Origin: CAYOHG01 sp964465125
Lineage (GTDB): Bacteria; Planctomycetota; Phycisphaerae; UBA1845; Fen-1342
Direction: 5' to 3'
NCBI GenBank assembly: GCA_964465125.1
Contig: CAYXIO010000033.1
Location: forward strand, 1-40,840
Length of the DNA stretch: 40,840 bases
The position numbers and the translations under genes are program-made. Shown piece after piece: positions 7,878-16,203 of the stretch. The notes below the pieces were generated by a model that was given only the letters and a program-made list of their open reading frames with translations, did not search any database and was not told the DNA's origin. Positions within the stretch are counted from its first letter, which is position 1. The number at the start of each line of letters is the position of its first letter.

Positions 7878-8843
7878 ATGAGCGCACGAGCACGAAGTGC
7901 CGGTTTCGAGGGTTGCCTGCTCGGTCTGGCGGTGGGCGACGCGCTCGGCTGGCCGACGGAGCTCTGCTCCATTGGAGAGATTCGCCGCCGCTGGGGTCGG
8001 CCGGGCGTCACCGATTTCGTGGCGTCGGACAGTCATCCGCCCGGCACGTACACCGACGGCACGCAGATGTCCATCGCGGTTGCCGAGGCGCTGATCGACG
8101 CCGGCGGCGGCTCGCTGGACGAGCTCATGACGGCGATGGCCGGCAGATTCGTCGCATGGATGCGCGATCCCGAGAACGACCGCGCGCCGGGCAACACGTG
8201 CATGGCCGGCTGCCGGAACCTGGCCGGCGGAGCCCCGTGGCGCGAAGCGGGCGTCCCGGCGTCGAAAGGCTGTGGCAGCGCCATGCGCGCGGCGCCGACC
8301 GGCTTGTACTTCGCACCGGACGAGCCGCGCCTGATCGAAGTCGCGATGGCCAGCTCGATGCTCACGCATCGGCATGCGACGGCCTTGGCCGCCGCCGCTG
8401 CAACCGCGCTGCTCGTCGCCTGGGCGCTGCACGGCGATGATCCGAGCGACTATCCGGTCCGGCTGCTGGGATCGCTTCGTCGTATGCCGGAAGGTCGGGA
8501 GGTGGGAGAGCGGGTTGGGCGCGTGCCGGCGCTGCTTGGAGAGGACCCAAGCGTGGCCCTGTCCGCGGACGGGCTCGGCGAGGCGTGGACCGGCGATGAG
8601 GCGGTTGCCTGCGCGCTGCATTGCGTCTGCCGCAGCCCGCGCGATTTCCGCTCCACCGTGCTGACCGCGATCAACAGCGGGGGCGATTCCGATACGATCG
8701 GGTGCATCGCCGGGGCGATCAGCGGCGCGCTCAACGGCGTCGCCGCGATACCGCAGAAGTGGCGCGACGAGGTGGAAGGCTCGGTCAGGTTGCGCGAGCT
8801 GGCGGGCCGGCTTCTCTCCGCCGCGCCGCAGGCAAGAACGTGA
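7878..8843 (+). CDS. ADP-ribosylglycohydrolase family protein (DraG/ARH fold)
   Basis: The family removes ADP-ribose from modified proteins, nucleic acids or small molecules using two metal ions. The N-terminal signature GCLLGLAVGDALGWPTE and the central GCGSAMRAAPTGLYF are clear. The C-terminal metal motif GGDSDTIG provides Asp270, Asp272 and Thr273. In the first metal motif the family's T-D-D-T reads T-D-G-T (Asp60, Gly61): one expected acidic ligand is Gly, one base change from Asp. Activity may therefore be altered. The ATG at 7878 is preferred over the in-frame ATG at 7863 because GAGAGA lies 7 bases upstream of it and the conserved domain begins immediately. The 321-residue length is normal. 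The stop overlaps the next start (GTGA), implying translational coupling to a phosphatase. Confidence 0.87.
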   Translation: MSARARSAGFEGCLLGLAVGDALGWPTELCSIGEIRRRWGRPGVTDFVASDSHPPGTYTDGTQMSIAVAEALIDAGGGSLDELMTAMAGRFVAWMRDPENDRAPGNTCMAGCRNLAGGAPWREAGVPASKGCGSAMRAAPTGLYFAPDEPRLIEVAMASSMLTHRHATALAAAAATALLVAWALHGDDPSDYPVRLLGSLRRMPEGREVGERVGRVPALLGEDPSVALSADGLGEAWTGDEAVACALHCVCRSPRDFRSTVLTAINSGGDSDTIGCIAGAISGALNGVAAIPQKWRDEVEGSVRLRELAGRLLSAAPQART

Positions 8844-9547
8844 ACCGCACTGTCGTCATCGGTGATATTCACGGCTGTCATGCCGAACTGTGCGCGCTGC
8901 TTGATGCGGTCGGACCTTCGCCGGGCGATTCGATCATCGCGCTGGGCGACATCGTCGATCGCGGGCCTGACAGCGAGCGCGTGCTCGAGTTCTTCCGCGA
9001 TACGCCCCACGCGCATTCGCTGCTCGGCAACCACGAGCGCAGTCACATCCGCTCCGCCGCAAGCCTGATCAGGCCGGTCCTATCGCAACGCATCGTCCGG
9101 CAGCAGCTCGGACTGCGCTACGCTTGGTGGATTGAGTTCATGAGGGAGTTCCCCGTGTACATCGAGCTGCCGGAGGCCGTTCTGGTGCACGGTTTCCTCG
9201 CGCCGGGCATCCCGCTGGAGCAGCAGCTCGAATCCGTGCTGGTGGGCTCGCTGTCTGGAGAGCGCCGGATCACGTCAAGCGTGCCCAGCCCGTGGTATGA
9301 GCATCTTGATGCCGCCAAGCCGCTCGTGTTCGGTCATCACGATTACCTGCGCAACGGGCAGCCGGTGATTCGCGAAGGCCGAGCCTACGGGATCGACACC
9401 GGCGCGGCGCACGGCGGCCGGCTGACGGCGCTTGTGCTACCTGATTTCCGTATCGTGTCCGTGCCGGCCGCGGAGGACTATTGGCGGATCGCGCGCCGCG
9501 CATTTGCGGGCCCCGCGGATCGGTCGCGATTCGACGAACGGAGCTGA
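8840..9547 (+). CDS. Metallophosphatase, PPP-type serine/threonine phosphatase / Ap4A hydrolase-like
   Basis: A dinuclear-metal phosphoesterase. The ordered signatures are GDIHGC (residues 8-13), GDIVDRGPDS and GNHE, with later His residues in LVHGF and FGHHDY completing the metal site. This arrangement is typical of the bacterial PPP group (PrpA/ApaH-like), which dephosphorylate proteins or cleave dinucleoside polyphosphates; the sequence does not decide which. The GTG start at 8840 overlaps the TGA of the ADP-ribosylglycohydrolase gene by four bases, and MPP motifs begin right after, so upstream extensions of the frame are not used. The pairing suggests a shared role in removing ADP-ribose or nucleotide modifications, which is inference. 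Confidence 0.88.
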   Translation: MNRTVVIGDIHGCHAELCALLDAVGPSPGDSIIALGDIVDRGPDSERVLEFFRDTPHAHSLLGNHERSHIRSAASLIRPVLSQRIVRQQLGLRYAWWIEFMREFPVYIELPEAVLVHGFLAPGIPLEQQLESVLVGSLSGERRITSSVPSPWYEHLDAAKPLVFGHHDYLRNGQPVIREGRAYGIDTGAAHGGRLTALVLPDFRIVSVPAAEDYWRIARRAFAGPADRSRFDERS

Positions 9548-9629
9548 ACGCCGCAGTCGCCGGCACACCACGAGCGCTGGCGCGCCCGATGCGCGCCGAC
9601 GCCGACTCGCTCAGCCGGGGGGTTGAAAC

Positions 9630-9716
9630 CGGAGAGGGCGGGATTCGAACCCGCGGTACGGTTACCCGTACACACGCTTTCCAAGCGTGCCCGATCGGCC
9701 GCTCTGGCACCTCTCC
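9630..9716 (-). tRNA. tRNA-Ser (anticodon GGA)
   Basis: Read on the minus strand the acceptor stem GGAGAGG pairs with CCTCTCC. The anticodon stem-loop contains CTTGGAAAG with anticodon GGA (positions 9680-9682), reading UCC/UCU serine codons. A long variable arm, typical of class II tRNA-Ser, and the T loop GGTTCGAATCC are present. The discriminator base is G (9630), the serine identity base. No CCA is encoded, so it must be added after transcription. Confidence 0.96.
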
Positions 9717-9860
9717 AAGACTGCGATGCGCTCATTTCATACTATCGCCAGACGCCGGACAGCACAAAACCCGGGCCGCGATCGCCCGCGGGGACGTGAG
9801 GGTACCGCGAGGTTCCACTTCGCGCCCCGTGCTGCGCGGCACGCGCCCGCGGGGGCGTTA

Positions 9861-9915
9861 TGGCCACCGGTTGAAAACCGGTGCCACAGGGTCGGTGGAA
9901 ACCGGTGCCACAGGG
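9861..9915. repeat. REP-like element: hairpin plus tandem 17-bp repeat
   Basis: ACCGGTT (9866-9872), loop GAA, AACCGGT (9876-9882) form a perfect hairpin. The 17-mer AAACCGGTGCCACAGGG occurs at 9875-9891 and again at 9899-9915. A 14-bp core, AACCGGTGCCACAG, is shared in inverted orientation with the element at 33683-33696, so this is a dispersed family. It sits in non-coding DNA between tRNA-Ser and the dehydrogenase gene. Confidence 0.7.
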
Positions 9916-9991
9916 CCGGCGCGTCGCGCGTCCAACGGGGCGTTACACTACTCCCGGAAGCCGGAGTCCTCGCATTGGCAATCGAGGCGCC

Positions 9992-11200
9992 ATGCCAAGC
10001 GTAGCCGTCATCGGTACCGGAACCATGGGCGCGGGCATCGCCCAGGTGGCGGCGTGCGCGGGCTGGAACGCGTACCTGATCGATGCCAGCACCGACATCG
10101 CCGAGCGCGCCCGAACCGGAATTCGCGCCCAGCTCACGCGTCTGGCCGAGAAGGGCAAGCTTACCGCCGACGCGGCCGATGCGGTCGCCGCACGGCTGCG
10201 GGTCGTCGCCGAACCGGCCATGCTGGGCGAGTGCGAGCTGCTGATCGAGGCGATCGTGGAGGACCTGGAGACCAAGATCAAGACCGTCGTCGGGTGGATC
10301 AAGCACCTGCCGCCAACGGCCATTTGCGCCAGCAACACGTCGTCGCTCTCTGTCACGCGCATCGGCTACGGCGTGGGAGTGCCGGACCGCACCGTGGGCA
10401 TGCACTTCTTCAATCCGGTTCCGCTGATGCCGTTGGTGGAGGTGATTTCCGGCGAGGCAACCACGGCGCTCGTCGGCGAACGGGCGGCACAGATCGCGAC
10501 GGAGTGGGGCAAGTCGGTCGTGCGCGCCAAGGACACGCCCGGGTTCATCGTCAATCGCGTGGCGCGCGGTTATTACCTCGAGCCGCTGCGCATGCTGAGC
10601 GAGGGCATCGCCGGCGTGGATGAACTCGACGGCACACTCAAGTCTCTGGTCGGCTTCCGCATGGGGCCGTTCGAGCTGATGGACCTGATCGGCATCGACG
10701 TGAACTACAGCGTCTCGGCCTCGGTCTGGGAGCAGCTCCGCAAACCGGCCAGGCTCACGCCGCACCCGCTCCAGCGCAGTTTGGTCGATCGCGGCCACCT
10801 GGGGCGCAAGACGAAGCGCGGCTTTTATTCGTACGACGGAGAAACTCCGCTGCCGGCGATTCCGCTGGAGCGTCGCTCCTTCCAGGTGCCTGCGAAGATG
10901 TATCAGGCGGTTCGGCGATTCGCCGACGTCGCCACCGTCCAGCCGGGCTCGATTACCGAGCAGTACGTCGTCGCGCGCACGCTGGCGGCGATCATCAACG
11001 AAGCCGCGATGCTGCTGGAAGGCGGCGTCGCCAGTGCGGAGCACATCGACCTGGCCATGAAGCTGGGCACGAACTACCCGTTCGGGCCGCTCGAACTGGC
11101 GGAGACGGTCGGCCGGCACACGTGCGCCGCGCTGCTGCGTGCGATGAACGCCGTCGCCGGGGATGATCGGTTCGCGCCGGCGGCCTGGCTGGCGGACTGA
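9992..11200 (+). CDS. 3-hydroxyacyl-CoA dehydrogenase family protein (two 3HCDH C-terminal domains)
   Basis: An NAD-dependent dehydrogenase acting on 3-hydroxyacyl-CoA in fatty-acid or butanoate metabolism. The Rossmann motif VIGTGTMGAGIAQ is at the N terminus. ASNTSSLSVTRI and GMHFFNPVPLMPLVEV contain the conserved Ser and His regions of the active site. DTPGFIVNRV opens the first 3HCDH dimerisation domain (about residues 180-285, ending GRKTKRGFYSY). A second helical domain follows to residue 402, ending with NYPFGPLELAE. This duplicated C-terminal architecture is like PaaH/FadB-type enzymes without the hydratase half. The ATG at 9992 is preferred over upstream in-frame starts because the Rossmann strand begins at once and GAGG lies 6-7 bases upstream. 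It is monocistronic, with REP-like sequence in front. Confidence 0.93.
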   Translation: MPSVAVIGTGTMGAGIAQVAACAGWNAYLIDASTDIAERARTGIRAQLTRLAEKGKLTADAADAVAARLRVVAEPAMLGECELLIEAIVEDLETKIKTVVGWIKHLPPTAICASNTSSLSVTRIGYGVGVPDRTVGMHFFNPVPLMPLVEVISGEATTALVGERAAQIATEWGKSVVRAKDTPGFIVNRVARGYYLEPLRMLSEGIAGVDELDGTLKSLVGFRMGPFELMDLIGIDVNYSVSASVWEQLRKPARLTPHPLQRSLVDRGHLGRKTKRGFYSYDGETPLPAIPLERRSFQVPAKMYQAVRRFADVATVQPGSITEQYVVARTLAAIINEAAMLLEGGVASAEHIDLAMKLGTNYPFGPLELAETVGRHTCAALLRAMNAVAGDDRFAPAAWLAD

Positions 11201-11250
11201 TTCCACTTTCGGAAATTCGTTCCAGCCGCATGTCCCGGCCGGTCCCTGCG

Positions 11251-11820
11251 TCAGGGCTTGGCTTTCGCCTGCTCCTCGCGGAGATACTGTTCGAGATCCT
11301 GGGCGAGCTGCGCGTTGCGCAGACCCGCGCGCCGCGCGAGCTCGATCGCCTGCTCCACGTTGCATCCCGGCTGGTGCCCCACGTACACGCCGTATGCTGC
11401 GCCCGAGCGATTGCCGCTGGCGCACAGGAGCAGCACGCCGGTGCCGCGAGCGCGTGACATCGCGCTGAGTGCATTCTCCGCGACGCCTTCGCTCATCGCA
11501 TTGGATTTCATGCTGACGCGCTTGTAGTCCAGCCCCAGCGCGCGAACCACGTCCGGGTAGTCGCCGGGCACCTGGTCCGCGGTGCGCAGATCGATCACTG
11601 CGGCCACGCCGCGGTCCTTCAGCTCGGCCAGCGCGTCCTCATCGATCGCGCCGGAGGCGTACAGGTCGCCATCCTGGATCAATTGGGCGCCTCCCGCCAG
11701 CGAGATCGGGTGCGGGTCCATCTCCACCCTCGGTCCGCCGCCGCCGCATCCGGTCAGCAGGGCCAGGCTCGCGGCCGCCGCGAGGATCGTGATGGACTGC
11801 ATGAGAAGCGGTTTCGACAT
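11251..11820 (-). CDS. Lipoprotein with tyrosine-phosphatase-like (DUF442/Blh-type) domain
   Basis: A 189-residue protein. The signal peptide ends in the lipobox LALLTGC and is followed by GGGG, so it is anchored outside the cytoplasm. The domain has a beta strand VAAVIDLRTADQVPG and the P-loop CASGNRSG, matching the C-x-x-G-x-R-S form seen in the beta-lactamase-hydrolase-like phosphatase family. The general-acid Asp is not obvious. The start at 11820 (MSKPLL) is preferred to 11883 because the signal peptide begins there and GGGGA lies about 7 bases upstream. Convergent with the dehydrogenase gene. Substrate unknown. Confidence 0.82.
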   Translation of the reverse strand: MSKPLLMQSITILAAAASLALLTGCGGGGPRVEMDPHPISLAGGAQLIQDGDLYASGAIDEDALAELKDRGVAAVIDLRTADQVPGDYPDVVRALGLDYKRVSMKSNAMSEGVAENALSAMSRARGTGVLLLCASGNRSGAAYGVYVGHQPGCNVEQAIELARRAGLRNAQLAQDLEQYLREEQAKAKP

Positions 11821-11940
11821 ACTCGTTCCCCAGGCTTGAGGCGCCACGTACGGTCGAATGTACAAGTAAGTCGCGGTGCACATTGTCCGGTTAACGTCGT
11901 TTCCGGCAAGCGTCCCGGTTCGAATCGTCAGGCGACTGAC

Positions 11941-14900
11941 CTAGAGGCTGATCCGAACCCGCGCCCGCGCGGCGTGCAGCCGGATCTGTGAATGCTCCGC
12001 CTGCGGCTGCCTCACGCCGTCCAGCGTCCACTCCACGGTCGGCGAGGCCGCCGGCACGTGCAGCAGAAACCCCTCCGGCGGAACCGCCTGTGCGTCGAGC
12101 TCGAACTCGAGCGCGTCGCCCGCGCGCCGCAGCGAATACGTCACCGTGCCGAAGTCGGTCGGGAAGCGCTGGATGGCGACGGGCTCACCGCCGGCCAGCC
12201 ACTCCGCGCGAACACCTTGCGCAAGCACGAGCGTCTGCCCCGATTCATAGACGAACAGGCTGCGCACCGCGTGCAGGAATTCGGAGCTGACCCAGGTGTG
12301 CGGCATGTCGCCGATGAAGCCGGGGAAGGCGGGATCGCGCCAGACGACTTCCGCCCAGTGATTCCAGGCATGCGGCCGGCGGTCGCGAGCGAAGAATTCC
12401 AGCAGCTCGTGCGCATCGTCGGTCCGCCCAAGCCGAAGCAACGTTGCGACGATGCGCAGTTCGTAGGGCGTGTAGTCGCGCCACTCGCGGGCCCCGTCGC
12501 GACGGGCCCGGAAGAACTCCATGTAGCGGTCCAACGTTCGTTGAAGCGCCGGCGGCGGCAGGCTGTCCGTCTCTTCGCAGGGATAGACCGCGATGGCGGT
12601 GGATGTCGCGTCGAAGTCCCCCAGCTCGACACAGCCTGGGATGAAATCGATGCCCTTCAACTCGATTGCACGCCGGACCGACTCCGCCAGCGCCGCGCGA
12701 AACGCATCGCGCAACGCCGCGAATCGCTCCGCGAGTTCGTGCCGCCCGGCCCGCTCCGCCAGCTCGACCGCATCCTTCAGCCCGCGCGCCACGTAGAAGT
12801 CATCCCAGTACGAGTGCATCGGCTTGGCCGAATAGCCTTCGTGGCTGATCGACTCGGGAACCAGCCCGTACATGGCGCGCTTCTCGGGCGGCCCCTCGCG
12901 GTACTCCTCCGTTCGCCGCAGCGCGCAGAGCGACTCGATGTAGTTCACCGCCGCCGTCACGTGCGGCAGGTGCCGATCGAGAAACGCGGTGTCGCCCGTT
13001 CGTCGCACGTAGCGGGCGACGGCGTGAATGTACTCGCCGTGGCTGTCATGCTCGGCGACCGGATCCGGGCCGCGCAGGTCGACCACGCAGGGGACTTTCC
13101 CGTCGGGATACTGATGCTCGGCGTACCAGTCGAGAAACTGCCGGACCTCAGCGACGTGACCGCAGTCCAGCAGCGCGACCCCGCTCGAAGCGCCGTCGCG
13201 AATCCAGCTTCGCTCGTAGGTGCGCGATCCGGGCTGGATCGCGGGTCCGTCCCGGTTGATCAGAATATAGGCTTGGGTGGTGCGGTAAGTTTCCGCCAGC
13301 CACGAATGGGCGCGCGGCAGCGTCAGCTCGGTGCGCGAAAGCGCCTTGCGCCATTGATCGCAGACTGCCGTCAGCCGCGCTGCGGCTTGGTGGGCAGCTC
13401 CCTCCGCGACCTCCGGCAGCACCGCCGCGTCGTGAAACGGGAACGCGATCCAGATTTGCGCCTCGCCGCCGGCCGGGAGCTGGCGCTCGAACACCGCCAG
13501 CCCGGAGGCGAAGCCGCGCGGATCGCGCGCCGCAGAGTTGGTGTTGTTAACGCCCGCCGCTCTTGCGACGAGCGCGTCGCCCGCGTCGAACGTGCTCGCC
13601 TCAAAGCCATTGCACTCGCTGAGGAATCGTACGCGCTGCGCCTCATTCACGATCACGTCCGCGCCCAAGAACTGGATCGATTCGATCCGCGAGGTGCCGC
13701 CGGTCAGATTCAGCGCCTGCCACGGCGGCAGCACCTGGAACGGGCGCACGGCCAGCAGCAGCTTCACCACGCCGGCCGCGTCGCCGGTGTTTCGCAGCCG
13801 ATAGCGCACGTAGCCGAGCGATGTGCCCGGCGCGCCATCGGCAAACGCCGTAACCTCAAGCTCCGCGTGCTCGTGTTTGCGCAGCACACTGGGCACCGGG
13901 AGGTCGCCCTGTTCGAGTCGCTGCGTCGTCCGGTCGTCCGCCCATGAATGCAGCCGCCCGTCGTGCTCGAGGAACGGCTCGATCGAGAAGCCGCGCTTCG
14001 CGACTTCCACGACGCCATCCGTGCTCAGCAGCGCTTCATTCTCGTCGCTCGGCACGCCGACGACCGTCCAGTACGTCTGCTCGCCGAGGAACGCGCGCGG
14101 AAACTGCCCGCGCGGTGAATCGCCCGCAATCCGCGCGAACATGGAGTTTCCGGATTGGGCGAACTCCACCGGTGCGATTTCCACGCGCATCAACCGCGCT
14201 TCACCCGGCCGGTGGAGCTTCCGAAGGACCAGCGCGAGCGCTCGCGCTTCGCCATCGCGCACCGGAATGTAGTTCCGACCGCCGGCCGCGCCGCGCACCG
14301 TCGCGAGCGGCTCAAACGACTCTCCATCGACGCTCGCCGTCAGGTCGTAGTCGACCGGATACGCCTGGCGGTCCCAATCCAGAATCAACCCGCCGAATTC
14401 CCGCATCTGGCGCAGGTCGAGCGTCGCGGCCGGCGCCGCATCAGCCTTCAGCAGGCAGTCCACGATAGGTTGCTGCAACAGTTCCACGCGGCGCGGCGTC
14501 GCGGAGTCCGAAGCATGAACTTCCAGGATCGCGGGCTGCGGGCTCGGGTTCGGCGCCGCGAGCGGTTCGTAGCACAGCGAGTCGATCAGCAGGTAGCCTT
14601 TGCCCCCGGCGCTGGCAGCGACCGCAATCTCGATCGCGCTGACGGCCTTCAGCGGCGCTCCGCCGGACGGTCCCCACGCGAACTGGAAATGCCGGCGGCG
14701 ATGCGACTCGCGCGTCCATTCGGCGGGCAGTCGATAGTCGCGCTGATTGACCCACCAGACGCTGTCGCCGGATTCGTCGATCAGCTTGAACTCGAGGTTG
14801 TTCTCGCGTCCTTCGCCGCGCAGGTCAAATGAGAAGCGGTAGTTCTCGTCCAGCGGCAGGCGCAGCTCGCGCCGCAGGACGCAGAAGCCCGAGCCGGCGG

Positions 14901-15123
14901 TGAAGTCGTAGTCCAGCCGGATCGCGTCGCCGGCGAGTCCGGTGTCCGTCGAAAGGCGCGCCAGGACGCCGTCCGACGCGATCACGCGCCAGGAGGAAGC
15001 GTCTTCACAATCGTCGAGCCTGCGCGTGGCATCGGCCGCGGCCGCGAGCGAGAGCGACCACGCAATCCCCAGCACCGCCGCGCGGCGGGCCGCAGTCATT
15101 CCGAATGGCATCATGGGGGTCAT
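11941..15123 (-). CDS. Large secreted six-hairpin glycosidase-like protein with N-terminal beta-sandwich modules
   Basis: A 1060-residue secreted protein with a signal peptide (VLGIAWSLSLAAAADA). Residues ~30-200 look like a carbohydrate-binding beta-sandwich (DDCEDASSWRV; DSLCYEPLA). An F5/8C-like segment and a further beta domain follow. The C-terminal ~450 residues look like an (alpha/alpha)6 barrel of the GH15/GH63/GH78 superfamily, with RTYERSWIRDGASSG, EHQYPDGKVPCVVD and YWDDFYVARGLKDAVELA. Acidic residues in these motifs are candidate catalysts, but I cannot assign a GH family. It starts 4 bases after the lacI stop, so the two are probably one operon; an alternative start is at 15099. 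It likely cleaves an extracellular glycan for the neighbouring uptake system. Confidence 0.72.
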   Translation of the reverse strand: MTPMMPFGMTAARRAAVLGIAWSLSLAAAADATRRLDDCEDASSWRVIASDGVLARLSTDTGLAGDAIRLDYDFTAGSGFCVLRRELRLPLDENYRFSFDLRGEGRENNLEFKLIDESGDSVWWVNQRDYRLPAEWTRESHRRRHFQFAWGPSGGAPLKAVSAIEIAVAASAGGKGYLLIDSLCYEPLAAPNPSPQPAILEVHASDSATPRRVELLQQPIVDCLLKADAAPAATLDLRQMREFGGLILDWDRQAYPVDYDLTASVDGESFEPLATVRGAAGGRNYIPVRDGEARALALVLRKLHRPGEARLMRVEIAPVEFAQSGNSMFARIAGDSPRGQFPRAFLGEQTYWTVVGVPSDENEALLSTDGVVEVAKRGFSIEPFLEHDGRLHSWADDRTTQRLEQGDLPVPSVLRKHEHAELEVTAFADGAPGTSLGYVRYRLRNTGDAAGVVKLLLAVRPFQVLPPWQALNLTGGTSRIESIQFLGADVIVNEAQRVRFLSECNGFEASTFDAGDALVARAAGVNNTNSAARDPRGFASGLAVFERQLPAGGEAQIWIAFPFHDAAVLPEVAEGAAHQAAARLTAVCDQWRKALSRTELTLPRAHSWLAETYRTTQAYILINRDGPAIQPGSRTYERSWIRDGASSGVALLDCGHVAEVRQFLDWYAEHQYPDGKVPCVVDLRGPDPVAEHDSHGEYIHAVARYVRRTGDTAFLDRHLPHVTAAVNYIESLCALRRTEEYREGPPEKRAMYGLVPESISHEGYSAKPMHSYWDDFYVARGLKDAVELAERAGRHELAERFAALRDAFRAALAESVRRAIELKGIDFIPGCVELGDFDATSTAIAVYPCEETDSLPPPALQRTLDRYMEFFRARRDGAREWRDYTPYELRIVATLLRLGRTDDAHELLEFFARDRRPHAWNHWAEVVWRDPAFPGFIGDMPHTWVSSEFLHAVRSLFVYESGQTLVLAQGVRAEWLAGGEPVAIQRFPTDFGTVTYSLRRAGDALEFELDAQAVPPEGFLLHVPAASPTVEWTLDGVRQPQAEHSQIRLHAARARVRISL

Positions 15124-15127
15124 TCCG

Positions 15128-16138
15128 TCAGGCGCGGATTCCGCAGGATTCGCGCACCACCAATTCAGGCTGAAGCGAAACGCGCGTCGGCGGGCGCTGC
15201 GGATCGGCAATGCGGTTGCAGAGCAGGCTGATCGCCTCGGCCCCCATGCGGGACATCGGCACCCGCACGGTGGTCAGCGCCGGGCGGGTCATGCGCGCCA
15301 CGCGCGTGTCGTCGAACCCGAAGATCGAGAGCTGTCCGGGAATCGCGATTCCGGCCTCATTCGCCGCCGCAACAATCCCCGCCGCCATCTCGTCGTTCGC
15401 CGCGAAGACGCACGTCCCGGGTAAGGCCCAGCGCGCGACGCGTTCGCGCGCCAGGGCGAATGCCGTTGCGTACTGATAGTCCAGGTAATAGATGTCGTCG
15501 GGGTTCAGGGCCAGGCCCGCTTCGACCAGCACCTGCCGACAGCCGTCCAGTCGCGCGTTCGTGTCGACGTTCGTGGCCAGTCCGCCGATGAAGATGAGCC
15601 GTTTCAGGTCCATCGAGCGGAGCGCGTGACGCGTGATGGCCATCGCGCCGCGCCGCTGGTCGATCAGGACGGCGTCGTGCGGCACGCCGTCGACGTCGCC
15701 GTCGAGCACCACGAACGGCAGCCGAAACTCACTGAGCGTCTCCTGCACGCCGTCGGTGATGTCCGCGACCATGATGGCGATGCCGTCGAGGACGGCGCGC
15801 TGCTCGAGGGCGCGGATGACGGAGTGGCTATCGCCGGCGTCGCGCGACGACGACACGACCAGGTTGTAGCCGAGCGAGGTCGCCGCCTGATCCGCGCCGC
15901 GGATGATCTCCGAGTAGAAGTCGCCGTGCAGGTCGGGCAGCACCAGCCCGACCAGCTCGGTGCGTCCGAGCATCAGACCGCGGGCAAAGGCGTTGGGACG
16001 GTATCCTAGCTCCCGAATCGCGATTTCGACGCGCTCGCGGGTCTCGGTGCTGACCAGGTTCCGGCGATTCAGGACGCGCGAAACAGTCGAAATGGACACC
16101 CGCGCGCGGCGGGCCACATCTGCGATCGACGATGCCAT
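15128..16138 (-). CDS. LacI-family transcriptional regulator of the glucan locus
   Basis: A 336-residue repressor. The N-terminal helix-turn-helix reads SIADVARRARVSISTVSRVL, followed by the hinge YRPNAFARGLMLGRT that enters the minor groove of a central CG. The periplasmic-binding-protein-like effector domain covers residues ~60-330, with FAANDEMAAGIV and SIFGFDDTRVARMTRPALTTV typical of the family. The start at 16138 is chosen because the HTH begins immediately; the open frame extends further upstream without family similarity. It precedes the six-hairpin protein gene and is divergent from the PF10091 gene. Palindromes matching LacI/cre operators lie at 16168-16181, 17674-17687 and 28922-28935. 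The effector is probably a glucan-derived sugar. Confidence 0.93.
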   Translation of the reverse strand: MASSIADVARRARVSISTVSRVLNRRNLVSTETRERVEIAIRELGYRPNAFARGLMLGRTELVGLVLPDLHGDFYSEIIRGADQAATSLGYNLVVSSSRDAGDSHSVIRALEQRAVLDGIAIMVADITDGVQETLSEFRLPFVVLDGDVDGVPHDAVLIDQRRGAMAITRHALRSMDLKRLIFIGGLATNVDTNARLDGCRQVLVEAGLALNPDDIYYLDYQYATAFALARERVARWALPGTCVFAANDEMAAGIVAAANEAGIAIPGQLSIFGFDDTRVARMTRPALTTVRVPMSRMGAEAISLLCNRIADPQRPPTRVSLQPELVVRESCGIRA

Positions 16139-16166
16139 CCGGAACCCCGCTGGCGCCTCCAACGCT

Positions 16167-16195
16167 TTGACAACGCTTTCATCGCAAACTATCGT
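16167..16195 (+). promoter_or_regulatory. Promoter and LacI-type operator in the lacI / PF10091 divergent region
   Basis: TTGACA (16167-16172), a 17-base spacer and TATCGT (16190-16195) form a sigma-70-like promoter on the plus strand. The palindrome TGACAACGCTTTCA (16168-16181; TGAAAGCGTTGTCA on the other strand) fits the cre/LacI consensus TGWAANCGNTNWCA exactly and covers the -35 box, so binding should repress. The expected transcription start (about 16201-16204) coincides with the ATG at 16204, which would make the mRNA leaderless. Confidence 0.72.
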
Positions 16196-16203
16196 CGCGC
16201 GGC

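Noticed and set aside
7493..8011. 172-codon minus-strand frame near the gap
   Set aside because: It runs antisense into the ADP-ribosylglycohydrolase gene and has shadow-like composition.
9737..11425. 562-codon minus-strand frame opposite the 3-hydroxyacyl-CoA dehydrogenase
   Set aside because: Antisense shadow of a gene with complete family motifs on the plus strand.
11915..11935. T-loop-like GGTTCGAATC suggesting a tRNA
   Set aside because: No 5-bp T stem, acceptor stem or anticodon arm can be folded around it.
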